Below are positions 17,294 through 25,738 of a stretch of 64,000 bases of DNA, one piece after another (position 1 is the first letter of the stretch; each line of letters begins with the position of its first letter). A model generated the notes under the pieces. That model worked only from the letters and a program-made list of their open reading frames with translations. It had not been told where the DNA came from and did no database searches. The stretch is from Pseudonocardia broussonetiae. Lineage in GTDB: Bacteria; Actinomycetota; Actinomycetes; Mycobacteriales; Pseudonocardiaceae. The DNA lies in assembly GCF_013155125.1 (NCBI RefSeq), contig NZ_CP053564.1:2053501-2117500 (forward strand), read 5' to 3'. Both the position numbers and the translations under genes were made by a program.

Positions 17294-17689
17294 TCAGTGG
17301 CCGTGCCCGTGGCCGTGGCCCTCGCCGGGGGCGTGCTCGTGGTCGTACCCGGCGGGCCGCCCCGCGAGCTCGCCCGCCCGGCTGCGGGCCTGCGCGAGCG
17401 GGACGGTGCCGTCGCCGTCGAGGACGTCCTCGAGCGCCGAGAGCCACTGCTCGTAGTAGCGGTAGCCGACCCCGTCGGGGTGCGCCGCCTCCCACTCGGC
17501 GACGCGCGCGATCAGCGCCTGCTGGAACACCGGCCACGCGAACGCGCCCGCGTCGTGCAGGCTCACGGCCATGCCGAACGCCCGCGACTCCCACGGCTCG
17601 GTGAACACGAGCTCGCCGTTGGAGCGCGGCGGGGCGGCCGCTCCCTCGTAGGCGAGCGGGGCCTCCCGGTGGGTGGTGCCCGCGGTCAC
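17294..17689 (-). CDS. Nitrile hydratase accessory/activator protein with His-rich tail
   Basis: This 131-residue protein resembles the N-terminal part of the nitrile hydratase beta subunit ([35 protein letters not shown]), as expected for the P14K/NhlE-type activators that deliver cobalt and help cysteine oxidation of the alpha subunit. Its end, [16 protein letters not shown], is a histidine-rich metal-binding tail. The GTG at 17689 overlaps the alpha-subunit stop (GTGA), giving the usual order beta, alpha, activator. Confidence 0.85.
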   Translation of the reverse strand: MTAGTTHREAPLAYEGAAAPPRSNGELVFTEPWESRAFGMAVSLHDAGAFAWPVFQQALIARVAEWEAAHPDGVGYRYYEQWLSALEDVLDGDGTVPLAQARSRAGELAGRPAGYDHEHAPGEGHGHGHGH

Positions 17690-18288
17690 GGCGCCGCGAC
17701 CTTCGCGACCCCCACGAGCGCGTCGCGGGTGATCAGCGGGACCAGCTCCTCCTCGGAGAGGTCCTCGGTGCCGGCCGGCCGCTCGGGCAGCACCAGCCAG
17801 CGCACCTCGGAGCTGGAGTCGCGCACGACGATCTCGACGTCGTCGGCCAGCTCCAGGCCCATCTCGGCGAGGACCGCGCGCGGCTCGCGCACGACCCGCG
17901 CCCGGTAGGCCGGGTCCTTGTACCACGACGGCGGCAGGCCCAGGACCGGCCACGGGTAGCAGGAGCACAGGGTGCAGACGGTGACGTTGTGCCGCTGCGG
18001 GGTGTTCTCGACGACGACGATGTGCTCGCCCTGCGGCCCGCCGAAGCCGAGCTCCTTGACGGCGGCCGTGCCGTCGGCGAGCAGCCGCGCGCGGTACTCG
18101 GGGTCGGTCCACGCCTTCGCGACGACCTTCGCCCCGTTGAGCGGGCCGACCTTCGTCTCGTAGTTGGCGATGAACCCGTCCATCACCTTCGGGTCCACGA
18201 GCCCGCGCTCGGTGAGCAGCTGCTCGAGGGCCTCCGTGCGCAGCGCCGGGGACAGGCGCTCGGTTCCGGGGTCCGCGGACGTGGTCAT
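17686..18288 (-). CDS. nthA: Cobalt-type nitrile hydratase, alpha subunit
   Basis: This 200-residue protein has the metal-binding claw [10 protein letters not shown] with C105, C108 and C110. Threonine in CTLCSC marks cobalt-type enzymes, while iron types have [27 protein letters not shown] and [14 protein letters not shown] are also typical. The enzyme hydrates nitriles to amides. ATG at 18288 overlaps the beta-subunit stop. Placement downstream of the DUF1116 gene and divergent from a radical SAM gene ties it to the operator at 20450. Confidence 0.93.
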   Translation of the reverse strand: MTTSADPGTERLSPALRTEALEQLLTERGLVDPKVMDGFIANYETKVGPLNGAKVVAKAWTDPEYRARLLADGTAAVKELGFGGPQGEHIVVVENTPQRHNVTVCTLCSCYPWPVLGLPPSWYKDPAYRARVVREPRAVLAEMGLELADDVEIVVRDSSSEVRWLVLPERPAGTEDLSEEELVPLITRDALVGVAKVAAP

Positions 18289-18953
18289 GCCGGCTCCAGG
18301 TAGCTGTCGAAGAGTTCGATGGTCAGGGAGAAGGACTCGGCGTCGGGCCCCCACAGGTCGTGGGAGTCGAACGCGACGGTGAAGACGTGCTGCGGGTTCT
18401 CGCCCTCGAAGTGGGCATGGGTGTCGGGCAGCAGGTGCCCCGGCTGCACGGCCTCGACGGTGCCGACGTGCCCGCGCACGTAGCGCGGCAGCCGGGTGTG
18501 GCCGGCGGGGCTCATGTCCTTCGCGCGCACGCGGTCGCCGGGTGCGAACCGCGGCGGCTCGGGCACCTCGCGCAGCGAGCCGGGCCCGGTGGGGGTGTAG
18601 TCGGGCTTGGCCGGCTCCGCCGGGGCCGGCGGCTCCTCGACGTGGCCGCCCTGCAGGTTGCGCGCCCGCGCGTCGACGGCGCCGGGCGCGAGGATCGCGC
18701 TCTCGGTGAGCATCAGCTCGGCGGCGTTGAGCCAGCGGCCGTAGTACCCGTCGTCGAGGTAGGCCACGCGGGGCAGGCGCTCCAGCGCGTGGCGGAAGGC
18801 GTCGAGGTTGCGCCCGGAGATGCGCCCCATCGACAGCACGGTCATCGCGAACGCCCGCCCCTCCCACGGCTCGGCGAACGGCGGCTCGTCGCGGCGCGGG
18901 GCCGTGGCGGTGCCCCATCCCTCGGTGCCGCCCATGTCGGCGATCCCGTCCAT
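18285..18953 (-). CDS. nthB: Nitrile hydratase, beta subunit
   Basis: This 222-residue protein has [14 protein letters not shown] at the N-terminus, [20 protein letters not shown] near residue 25, [10 protein letters not shown] near 70 and the SH3-like C-terminal domain ([32 protein letters not shown]). These are hallmark beta-subunit sequences. ATG at 18953 follows GGAGGACGA. It is 53 bp downstream of the DUF1116 gene, probably in the same transcript. Confidence 0.93.
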   Translation of the reverse strand: MDGIADMGGTEGWGTATAPRRDEPPFAEPWEGRAFAMTVLSMGRISGRNLDAFRHALERLPRVAYLDDGYYGRWLNAAELMLTESAILAPGAVDARARNLQGGHVEEPPAPAEPAKPDYTPTGPGSLREVPEPPRFAPGDRVRAKDMSPAGHTRLPRYVRGHVGTVEAVQPGHLLPDTHAHFEGENPQHVFTVAFDSHDLWGPDAESFSLTIELFDSYLEPA

Positions 18954-19006
18954 GGCTCGTCCTCCTTCGCTTCGGTTCTCAGCGGTCGGTGCTCAGCGGT
19001 CGGTGC

Positions 19007-20413
19007 TCAGCGGTCCAGGCGGGCCGCGAGGTCGAGCAGGGCGTCGGTGAAGCACGCGAGCGGCGCCGTCGCCACCCCCGCGCCCACCTGGCCGGTGCCC
19101 GCGCTCGCGTGCAGGATCCCGGTCGTGATCTTCGGTGTCACCCCGGTCTCGACGACGCGCCGGACGTCGACGCCCAGCGGGGTGCCGGCGAACTCCATCG
19201 GCGGCAGGGTGAAGCGGCTGCTGGTGCCCGCGCAGATCGTGCGGAACGCCGCGGTCGCGGCCGCGGCGTCGGCCATCGAGCCGCCGAGGAACGCCGCGAC
19301 GGCGGCCGACCCGCCCGCCGCCGGCCCGCCCATCCCCGTCAGCTCCAGGACCGCGCTGTCGCCGATGTCGCGCGCGCTCGTCTCGGGCCCGTTGCCGGAG
19401 TAGTAGAGCGCCTCGCCGACCGGCGGGGCGGGGCAGGTCCGCCACTCGTCGGTGCCGGAGAGCTTGATGCCGAACGTGGTGCCGTTGCGCGACATCGTCG
19501 TGACGATGCTGGAGCCCTCGACCTGCCCGGCGTGCAGCTGCAGCGACTTCGCCGCGGCCATCGCGAGGTTGAGGAAGAACAGGTGGTTGCCGCCGAGGTA
19601 GCCGGCGAACGGCACGCGCAGCGCGTCGGGCAGGGCGGCCACGTGCGGCAGCCAGGTGCGGGTGAGCAGGTTGGTGGCGGCCTGGGTGCGCATGTGCAGG
19701 TCGTCGCCCATGGTGATGCCCTGCGCGGCGATCGCGAGCACGTCCAGCGGGCCCGCGGCGTCGAGGATGGCGGTCAGCGCCGGTCCGGCCGTCGACGCCA
19801 GGAAGCGCAGCCGCTCGATCGCGGCGTCGGTGTCGCGGCCGAACCAGGCCACCTCGCCGGGACCCTGGTTGAGCGGCGAGAACGCGCGGGTGCCGCCCTC
19901 GGCGTCGTCGACCACGAGAACGGGCTGCGACGGTCCCACTGCGCTGGCCATCGGGACCACGGTGTCGTGGTGGTTCGCGGGGGAGAGCGCGACCGCGCCA
20001 CGGTGCAGCAGGTCGTCGGCCGCGGTGACGTCGTCGGCCCAGCCCTCGGCGACCGTCGCCGCGCGCATCGAGCGCTGCAGCGGGTCGCACGCCTGCGCGT
20101 AGGCGATCGGCGGGCCGCAGTGCAGCAGCGTGCGTCCCTCGAACCCGGGCACGTCGGCGACGGTCGCGGTGCCGACCAGCCGGGGCACGCCCTCGTCGAG
20201 CCGGCGCAGGACCTCGGCGTTGGCGGCGTCGACGGTGGCGGCGTGCACTCCGTAGAGGGAGGTCAGGGCGCGGACGGCGACCGGGTCGCCGTCGGCGGGG
20301 ATCCGCCAGTCGACCTGCTCCACCGGCCGCCCCTGCGCCCGGACGGCGTCGGCGAACATCGGCAGGCCGACGTTCACGACGGCGACGGAGTCGGGCAGGG
20401 ACGTGACCGTCAT
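19007..20413 (-). CDS. DUF1116 protein, YlbE/AllG-like carbamoyltransferase subunit
   Basis: This 468-residue DUF1116 protein shows GITMGDDLHMRTQAATNLL near residue 230, FAGYLGGNHLFFLNLAMAAAKS near 270 and NGTTFGIKLSGTDEWRT near 310. In E. coli the corresponding protein partners FdrA in oxamate carbamoyltransferase. Here the partner gene is 3 kb away in another operon with the same operator type. A DUF2877 (YlbF-like) third subunit was not found in the window. It leads the operon DUF1116-nthB-nthA-activator. ATG at 20413 is 37 bp from the operator at 20450. Confidence 0.85.
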   Translation of the reverse strand: MTVTSLPDSVAVVNVGLPMFADAVRAQGRPVEQVDWRIPADGDPVAVRALTSLYGVHAATVDAANAEVLRRLDEGVPRLVGTATVADVPGFEGRTLLHCGPPIAYAQACDPLQRSMRAATVAEGWADDVTAADDLLHRGAVALSPANHHDTVVPMASAVGPSQPVLVVDDAEGGTRAFSPLNQGPGEVAWFGRDTDAAIERLRFLASTAGPALTAILDAAGPLDVLAIAAQGITMGDDLHMRTQAATNLLTRTWLPHVAALPDALRVPFAGYLGGNHLFFLNLAMAAAKSLQLHAGQVEGSSIVTTMSRNGTTFGIKLSGTDEWRTCPAPPVGEALYYSGNGPETSARDIGDSAVLELTGMGGPAAGGSAAVAAFLGGSMADAAAATAAFRTICAGTSSRFTLPPMEFAGTPLGVDVRRVVETGVTPKITTGILHASAGTGQVGAGVATAPLACFTDALLDLAARLDR

Positions 20414-20449
20414 GGGTGGCCTCTCGTCGGGGTGGGTGCAGCGAGGCAT

Positions 20450-20465
20450 TTCTACTATAGTAGAT
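20450..20465. promoter_or_regulatory. Single operator palindrome overlapping the radical SAM promoter
   Basis: TTCTACTATAGTAGAT is the most symmetrical copy of the regulon element (14-bp perfect core TCTACTATAGTAGA). It sits between the divergent DUF1116-nitrile hydratase and radical SAM operons. TATAGT within it (20458-20463 by the + strand) could also be a -10 hexamer. If so, the radical SAM mRNA would be leaderless or nearly so, since the ATG is at 20468. Both roles can coexist in an operator that overlaps the -10. Confidence 0.75.
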
Positions 20466-20467
20466 GC

Positions 20468-21667
20468 ATGACCGACGTTCTCAACGGTGCTCCTCCCCGT
20501 CCCGAGGGGGCCGCCGACCCGGCGGCCGTCGCCGCTCTGATCATGGACCTGCAGGCGGTCGGGCTGCGGATCGACACCGAGCTGGCGACGTCGCGGACCG
20601 GGGGTGCCGGGCCGTCGGACTCGGGGATGCTCTGGGTCGAGGGCGTGCCCGTCACCGTGCCGCCGAGCACCACCTCGCCCTACCGGCTGCTCGCCGACGA
20701 CGAGGGGCAGAGCATCTACCGCGACGGCCGCAAGGTCGCCTCGGTCTCGGGCACCGACCGGCCCCGGTTCTACGACCTGCAGACCGCCGACGGCGTCCCG
20801 TACCACCAGATCGCGCTGCTGCACCTGGACTCGCTCGCCTCCACCGTCGTGCAGGCCTGCAACTACTGGGGCAACGCCGACCAGTGCGGCTTCTGCGGCA
20901 TCGGGCTCTCCCTGGCCGCCGGCCGGACCGTCGCGAAGAAGACGCCGGAGATGCTGGCCGAGGTCGCCGTGGCGGCGAAGGAGCTCGACGGCGCCGTCGA
21001 CGCCACGCTGACCACCGGCTCGTCGGTCGCCCCCGACCGCGGCGCGCTCTACGTCGCCCGCTGCGGGCAGGCGGTGAAGGAGGCGTCCGGGCTGCCGGTG
21101 GAGGTGCAGTTCGAGCCCCCGCGCGACCTGTCGGTGCTCGACCGCGTGCACGACATGGGCATCGACTCCGTCGGCGTGCACGTCGAGTCGTTCGACCCCG
21201 CCGTCCTCGCCCGGGTGGCCCCCGGCAAGTTCCGCACCGGCATCGACAGCTACTTCCGGACCTGGGAGCGCGCCGTCGCGCTGTTCGGCGAGGGCCGCGT
21301 GTCGACCTACGTCATCCTCGGCATGGGCGAGGACCCCGACCTCACCGTCGCCATGTGCAAGCGGGCCGTCGACATCGGCGTCTACCCCTTCGTCGTGCCC
21401 TTCCGCCCTGTCGCCGGGTCGCTGATGCAGGACGTCCCGGCCCCGTCGCGGGAGTACACGGAGCCGATCTACCGCAAGGTCGCGGCGTTCCTGGCCGAGC
21501 GGGGGCTCGGGGCCGACACGGCCGTGGCCGGCTGCGCCCGCTGCCAGGCCTGCTCCTCGCTCAACCTGGTGCAGCAGGCGGGCGCGGCCCCGCCCTGCGG
21601 GCCGTCCGGTGGGGTCGGTGGGGTCGGTGGGGGGCCGACGCTGCTGCAGATCGGGAGCCGTCCCTGA
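20468..21667 (+). CDS. Radical SAM protein, MSMEG_0568/Sll0785 family (Nit1C)
   Basis: This 399-residue protein has the subfamily's unusual cluster motif C131-x8-C140-x2-C143 (CNYWGNADQCGFC) in place of CxxxCxxC, preceded by RFYDLQTADGVPYHQIALLH. A second motif, GCARCQACSS (C-x2-C-x2-C), lies near residue 363 and may hold an auxiliary cluster. It is a defining Nit1C component of unknown reaction. The last 30 residues are a glycine-rich tail (GGVGGVGGG). ATG at 20468 directly follows the operator. Confidence 0.88.
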   Translation: MTDVLNGAPPRPEGAADPAAVAALIMDLQAVGLRIDTELATSRTGGAGPSDSGMLWVEGVPVTVPPSTTSPYRLLADDEGQSIYRDGRKVASVSGTDRPRFYDLQTADGVPYHQIALLHLDSLASTVVQACNYWGNADQCGFCGIGLSLAAGRTVAKKTPEMLAEVAVAAKELDGAVDATLTTGSSVAPDRGALYVARCGQAVKEASGLPVEVQFEPPRDLSVLDRVHDMGIDSVGVHVESFDPAVLARVAPGKFRTGIDSYFRTWERAVALFGEGRVSTYVILGMGEDPDLTVAMCKRAVDIGVYPFVVPFRPVAGSLMQDVPAPSREYTEPIYRKVAAFLAERGLGADTAVAGCARCQACSSLNLVQQAGAAPPCGPSGGVGGVGGGPTLLQIGSRP

Positions 21668-23086
21668 CGCTCGCCCGGTCGCCGGCGTTTCCTGAGATCG
21701 TCGGGACCGTGACATCAGGGTCGTCGGGAGGGCCGTGAGAGTGCGGTCTCGGCGATCTCCGCCGGGTGATCGTCGAGAGTGTGACCTGGTGGTCCTTGCG
21801 GCGACGGTGGTGGTGCGGTTCCGGCGATCTTGAGTTCGGCCGGGTCCGTCGCCCCGCGCGACGAGCGCCTGGCCCCGGCTCGCCCACCGGCGACCGGCTG
21901 ACGCCCCCGTCCCCGCCCGCGCCCCGCCCCCGCCGACTCGCCGCCGCCCCTGGCGGCTCGCCGCCGCCCCCGCCGCTGGCTCGGCCGCCCATGCCGACCC
22001 GCCGCTGCCCCCGCCGCCGACCCGCCGGCTCCCGCCGCTGCCTCGGCCGCCCCTGCCGACGCGCCGCCGCCCCCGCTCCTGCCGCCCCTGCCGCCCCTGC
22101 CGCCGCGCCGCCGCCCCCGCTCCTGCCGCCCCTGCCGCCGCGCCGCTCCTGCCAACCCCACCGCCCCCCACTACCCTCGGCCGCATCTGCCGCGTCGACC
22201 AAGATCGTCGAGACCGTGACGCCAAGGTCGCCCAGACGACCGTGAGGGTGCGGTTTCGGTGATCTCCGCCGGGTCATCGTCGGGAGTGTGACCTGGTGGT
22301 CCTTGTAGCGACCATGGCGGCGCGGTTCCGGCGATCATGAGTTCGGCCGGGTCGTCGGCCTCCGCGACGCGTGGCGCACCACGGCTCGCCACCGGCGGCC
22401 GGCTGACGCCCCCGCCCCGGCCTCCGCCCCCGGCCCCGGCCCTGGGCCCGGAACCAGCCCAACCCGGGCCCTGGCCCCGGACAGCGGCCCCATCGGCCAA
22501 GATTGTCGAGACCGTGACGCCAGGGTCGTCGGAGGGGCCGTGAGGGTGCGGTCTTGGTGATCTCCGCCGGGTGATCGTCGGGAGTGTGACCTGGTGGTCC
22601 TCGCAGCGACCGTGGTGGCGCGGTTCTGGCGATCATGAGTTCGCCCGGGTCGTCGGCCTCCGCGATGGGTGGCGCACCACGGCTCGCCACCAGCGGCCGG
22701 CTGACGCCCCCGCCCTCGCCCCCGGCCGCAAGATCGTCGGAACCGTCCCGGCCTCGACCACCGGCGGCGGGCTGCGACGCCCCGGCCCCGGCCCCAGCCC
22801 CGGTCCCGCTCCCAGCCCCAGCCGCATCGGCCAAGATCGCCGAGACCGTCACGTCAGGGTCGTGGGGACGACCGTGGGGGTGCGGTCTCGGTGATCTCCG
22901 CCGGATGATCCCCAAGAGTGTGACCTGGCGGCCCCCGCAGCGACCGTGGCGTCGCACTATCGACGATCACGCTGCCCGCACCGGCCGCACGACCCGCGGC
23001 GCGACAGAGATCGGCCGGTCGCCGCGGTGCAGCCGCAGACCACCGGACTGGAGATCACCCAGAGCGCACCGGCAGGGTTCCGGCGA
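21668..23086. repeat. 1.4-kb gene-free region with four diverged copies of a long direct repeat
   Basis: Four related segments of about 150-220 bp are seen at 21695-21860, 22212-22408, 22499-22708 and 22832-22975. Each begins near AAGATCGTCGAGACCGTGAC, continues through GTGATCTCCGCCGGGTGATC and GAGTGTGACCTGGTGGTCC, and ends near GGCGATCATGAGTTCG. Between copies lie C-rich, proline-like tracts (21900-22180, 22400-22490, 22700-22830). Long open frames cross the area on both strands, but none has codon bias or a domain. No terminal inverted repeats or transposase are seen. Confidence 0.75.
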
Positions 23087-24082
23087 TCACCCGAGGTGGG
23101 GCGGGCGGGGGATGCCGGTGATCCGGACCTCGTCCAGGTGCAGGACCGGCAGCGTCTCGCCCCCCGCCCTCACCGCCAGCAGGCCGGAGTCGTCGAAGGT
23201 GCCGGCGACGGCGGCGGGGATGCCGCGGGCGGCGAAGGCGTCGACGCAGCGGGCCTCGCGGCCCGGCGGCACGCTCAGCAGGAAGCCGAAGCTGGGGAAG
23301 CAGTTCAGCCACCAGGTCAGCGGCACGCCCGCGGGCGTGGGAACGGCGTCGAGGTCGACCGTGACGCCGAGCCCGGCGCACTCCAGCAGCATCGCCAGCG
23401 ACCCGACGAGCCCGGCCATGCTGATGTCCTTCGCCGCCACGCAGGTGCCGTCGGCGGCGAGCTCGGCGAGCAGGCGCACGTCGCCCGCGCAGCGCTCGCC
23501 GCGCTCGCGGAACGCGGGGAAGAACGGGAAGTCGGTGCGCGCGCGTCCGTCGAGCGCCGCGGCGACGACGAGCGAGTGGCCGGGCTCGGCGCGGGTCACC
23601 GACAGCGGCACCGGCGCGTGCCCGACCCCGAACGCGGAGACCGACGGCGGCCCGTCGTGCACGGTGAGGTGCCCGCCGACCAGGGGGACCCGGTACAGCG
23701 CGCACGCCTCGCGCATCCCGGCGAGCACGCCCCGGACGACGTCCTCCGGCCCGGTGACGGTGTCGACGATCCCGAGCGGGAGCGCCCCCATCGCGGCGAG
23801 GTCGTTGACGTTGGTGAGCACGGCGGCGATGCCCGCACCGTGCGGGTCGGCGACCACGAACGGCGGGAAGACCGCCTCCCCGCACGCGACGACGCTGCTG
23901 CCGCCGGCGTCGAGCACGGCCCCGTCGTCGCCCGGCCCGCCGACCCAGTCGGTGCTGAACCCGCCGCCCTCGGCGAGGAGGGTCCCGATGGCGGCCTTGG
24001 CGTGCAGGCCGGGGTTGGCCAGCACGGACGCGACGATGTCGGACAGCGGCTCGGTCACGGCCGGAGGAGCACCCATGTTCAT
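23087..24082 (-). CDS. AIR-synthase-related protein, Sll0787 family (Nit1C)
   Basis: This 331-residue protein of the PurM/ThiL/HypE superfamily has an ATP-binding N-domain with GPGDDGAVLDAG near residue 49, VLTNVNDLAAMGALPLGIVDT near 88 and VGGHLTVHDG near 134, and KDISMAGLVGSLAML near 217. Sll0787-like proteins are standard Nit1C members, so this completes most of the set. They probably phosphorylate an amide or carboxyl group with ATP, in line with the superfamily. The start is ATG 24082 or 24076, with the operator 24081-24096 overlapping it, which suggests a leaderless or very short leader. Confidence 0.85.
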   Translation of the reverse strand: MNMGAPPAVTEPLSDIVASVLANPGLHAKAAIGTLLAEGGGFSTDWVGGPGDDGAVLDAGGSSVVACGEAVFPPFVVADPHGAGIAAVLTNVNDLAAMGALPLGIVDTVTGPEDVVRGVLAGMREACALYRVPLVGGHLTVHDGPPSVSAFGVGHAPVPLSVTRAEPGHSLVVAAALDGRARTDFPFFPAFRERGERCAGDVRLLAELAADGTCVAAKDISMAGLVGSLAMLLECAGLGVTVDLDAVPTPAGVPLTWWLNCFPSFGFLLSVPPGREARCVDAFAARGIPAAVAGTFDDSGLLAVRAGGETLPVLHLDEVRITGIPRPPHLG

Positions 24083-24096
24083 ACACTATAAGAGAA
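24081..24096. promoter_or_regulatory. Operator copy at the AIR-synthase-like gene
   Basis: Read on the minus strand the element is TTCTCTTATAGTGTAT, matching 11 of 16 positions of the ideal TTCTACTATAGTAGAA and closely resembling the second site at 13569-13584. It overlaps a TATAGT -10-like hexamer and the start codon region. No partner 20 bp away is seen. Confidence 0.55.
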
Positions 24097-24223
24097 GGGC
24101 CGTCCGACGGGATCTGTCCGTGCGTAACCAGGCGTCACTGGATCGGGTGACAGCTCAGGGTTACGGAAACACGTCGGTGGGTAACGACGATGAAGAGTCG
24201 AGACCCGAGCGGAAGGAAGCCCG

Positions 24224-24436
24224 ATGAGCACCCACGTCACCGGCGTCGGACCCACGGACACGACCTCCCGCGAGCACGACATCGCCTCGGCGCTCGTGCG
24301 GCTGCGCTCGGCGTTCGACCCCGACCCCGACAGCCGCGAGCGCGCCAAGCAGCGCCTCATGATGGTCCTCACCGCGATGGACGCCGACCCCTCGGCGCAC
24401 CGCGGCTCCTCCGGCGGGGCGTCGTTCGCCTGCTGA
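24224..24436 (+). CDS. Small hypothetical protein (70 aa)
   Basis: ATG at 24224 follows GGAAGGAAG. Codons are strongly G/C-ended. The sequence is soluble, with a helical HDIASALVRLRSAFDPDPDSRERAKQ centre and MMVLTAMDADPSAHRGSSGG near the end. No family is identified. A GGAAAC element with GTAACG about 17 bp downstream (24156-24185) could be an alternative-sigma promoter, but this is weak. Confidence 0.6.
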   Translation: MSTHVTGVGPTDTTSREHDIASALVRLRSAFDPDPDSRERAKQRLMMVLTAMDADPSAHRGSSGGASFAC

Positions 24437-24455
24437 CCCCGTCGCACGTGGTGCG

Positions 24456-24923
24456 TCAGACGACGCGCCCGTCCTCCAGGTAGCGGGTGACGCCGGCGGC
24501 GCGGGCGTCCACCGCCGCGGTGACCCGGCGGACCAGCCGCGGCTCCATCATCACGAACAGCTCCTCGCACGGCAGGAACGCCCAGGACGCCAGCTCGTCG
24601 GGGGCCAGCTCGACGGCGTCGAGCTGCTCGTCGGTGAGGACGCCGCCGTCGAAGACGAACCGGACCCGCTCCTCGCGCACGAGCGGGGCCCAGTCGACGA
24701 CGAGCAGGCGCCCGACCGGCAGGTCGAGGCCGAGCTCCTCCTTCAGCTCCCGCGCGCACGCCTCGCTCGGGCTCTCGCCCTTCTCCACCTCACCGCCCGG
24801 GATCTCCCAGTGCCGCTTGTAGGTGGGCTCGACGATGAGCACGCGCCCCTCCTCGTCGACGAAGAGGGCCCCGGCCGCGGCGGCCGGCCGCGCGATGGTG
24901 TCGACCCGGTCCATCCGGTCCAT
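24456..24923 (-). CDS. Nudix hydrolase
   Basis: This 155-residue protein has a complete Nudix box at residues 43-65 (GGEVEKGESPSEACARELKEELGL; consensus Gx5Ex7REUxEExGU). It would hydrolyse a nucleoside-diphosphate-X substrate with Mg2+. The substrate cannot be assigned. ATG at 24923 is chosen, with an in-frame ATG three codons later also possible. It is downstream of the methyltransferase gene in the same direction with a 19-bp gap. Confidence 0.9.
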   Translation of the reverse strand: MDRMDRVDTIARPAAAAGALFVDEEGRVLIVEPTYKRHWEIPGGEVEKGESPSEACARELKEELGLDLPVGRLLVVDWAPLVREERVRFVFDGGVLTDEQLDAVELAPDELASWAFLPCEELFVMMEPRLVRRVTAAVDARAAGVTRYLEDGRVV

Positions 24924-24942
24924 GGTGCGTTCTCCCGAGCGG

Positions 24943-25725
24943 TCAGGCGGGTGCGGTGCCGATGATCCCGCGCAGCTGGAGTGTCGCGCGGATCGGCAGC
25001 CCCGGCCTGACGAACGGCTGCACCGCGCGCAGGCAGGCGTCCCGGAACTCCTCCGCGCCCGCCGCGACGACCGCCTCGTAGCCGGGGCCGGTGGAGGCCA
25101 GGCCGCGGGCGTAGTGCTCGGCGTCGGCGAACTCCAGCACGAACGGCACGTCGAACAGCTCGCCCGGTTCGAGGCCGGCCGAGGTCAGGAACGCGGCGGC
25201 CACCCCCGGCCGCTTCAGGGCGACCATGTCGGACTGGCGGTCGACCTGCGGCGGCGTCGCCAGCCGGAACGGGGCGAACAGCGGGCCGCCCTGCGACTGC
25301 GCCATCTCGCCCCAGAACGTGAGCGCGACCTTCCCGCCCGGCCTGAGGACCCGGGCGGCCTGGGTGATCGCGTCCGGGGTGGTGGCCCAGATGCCGCGGA
25401 AGCTGGTGACGGCGTCGAACGAGGCCGCGGCGAAGTGCGGCGCGGCCATGTCGCCGACGACGACCCGGCTGTCGGGGTTGCGCAGCTCGGCGACCGCGGC
25501 GAGCCGGGGCGAGGCGTCGACGCCCGCCACCTCGGCCCCCCGCAGCCGGGCGAGCTCCATCGCCAGCCCGGAGCCGCACGCCATGTCGAGCACGGCGCTG
25601 CCCGGGCCGATGCCGAGCAGGCCGTGGACGTGCTGGTACTCCCGGACGGCCGCGGGCTCCATCAGGGCCGCGAAGTCGGCGGCCCGCCGGCCCCAGCCCT
25701 CGTCGACGGTCCGCCACTGCTCCAC
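24943..25725 (-). CDS. Class I SAM-dependent methyltransferase
   Basis: This 260-residue protein has motif I VLDMACGSGLAMELA near residues 45-59, VAGVDASPR (motif II), VVVGDMAAPHFAAASFDAVTSFRGIW (motif III) and RVLRPGGKVALTFWGE (post-motif), a UbiE-like arrangement. The substrate is unknown. It lies between the Rieske and Nudix genes on the same strand and may share their transcript. Confidence 0.85.
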   Translation of the reverse strand: MEQWRTVDEGWGRRAADFAALMEPAAVREYQHVHGLLGIGPGSAVLDMACGSGLAMELARLRGAEVAGVDASPRLAAVAELRNPDSRVVVGDMAAPHFAAASFDAVTSFRGIWATTPDAITQAARVLRPGGKVALTFWGEMAQSQGGPLFAPFRLATPPQVDRQSDMVALKRPGVAAAFLTSAGLEPGELFDVPFVLEFADAEHYARGLASTGPGYEAVVAAGAEEFRDACLRAVQPFVRPGLPIRATLQLRGIIGTAPA

Positions 25726-25738
25726 GGCCGGACCGGCC

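Noticed and set aside
21740..23080. Long open reading frames on both strands across the repeat region
   Set aside because: They lack the genome's codon bias and are mostly Pro/Arg/Gly low complexity caused by C-rich tracts. None has an RBS or a domain.
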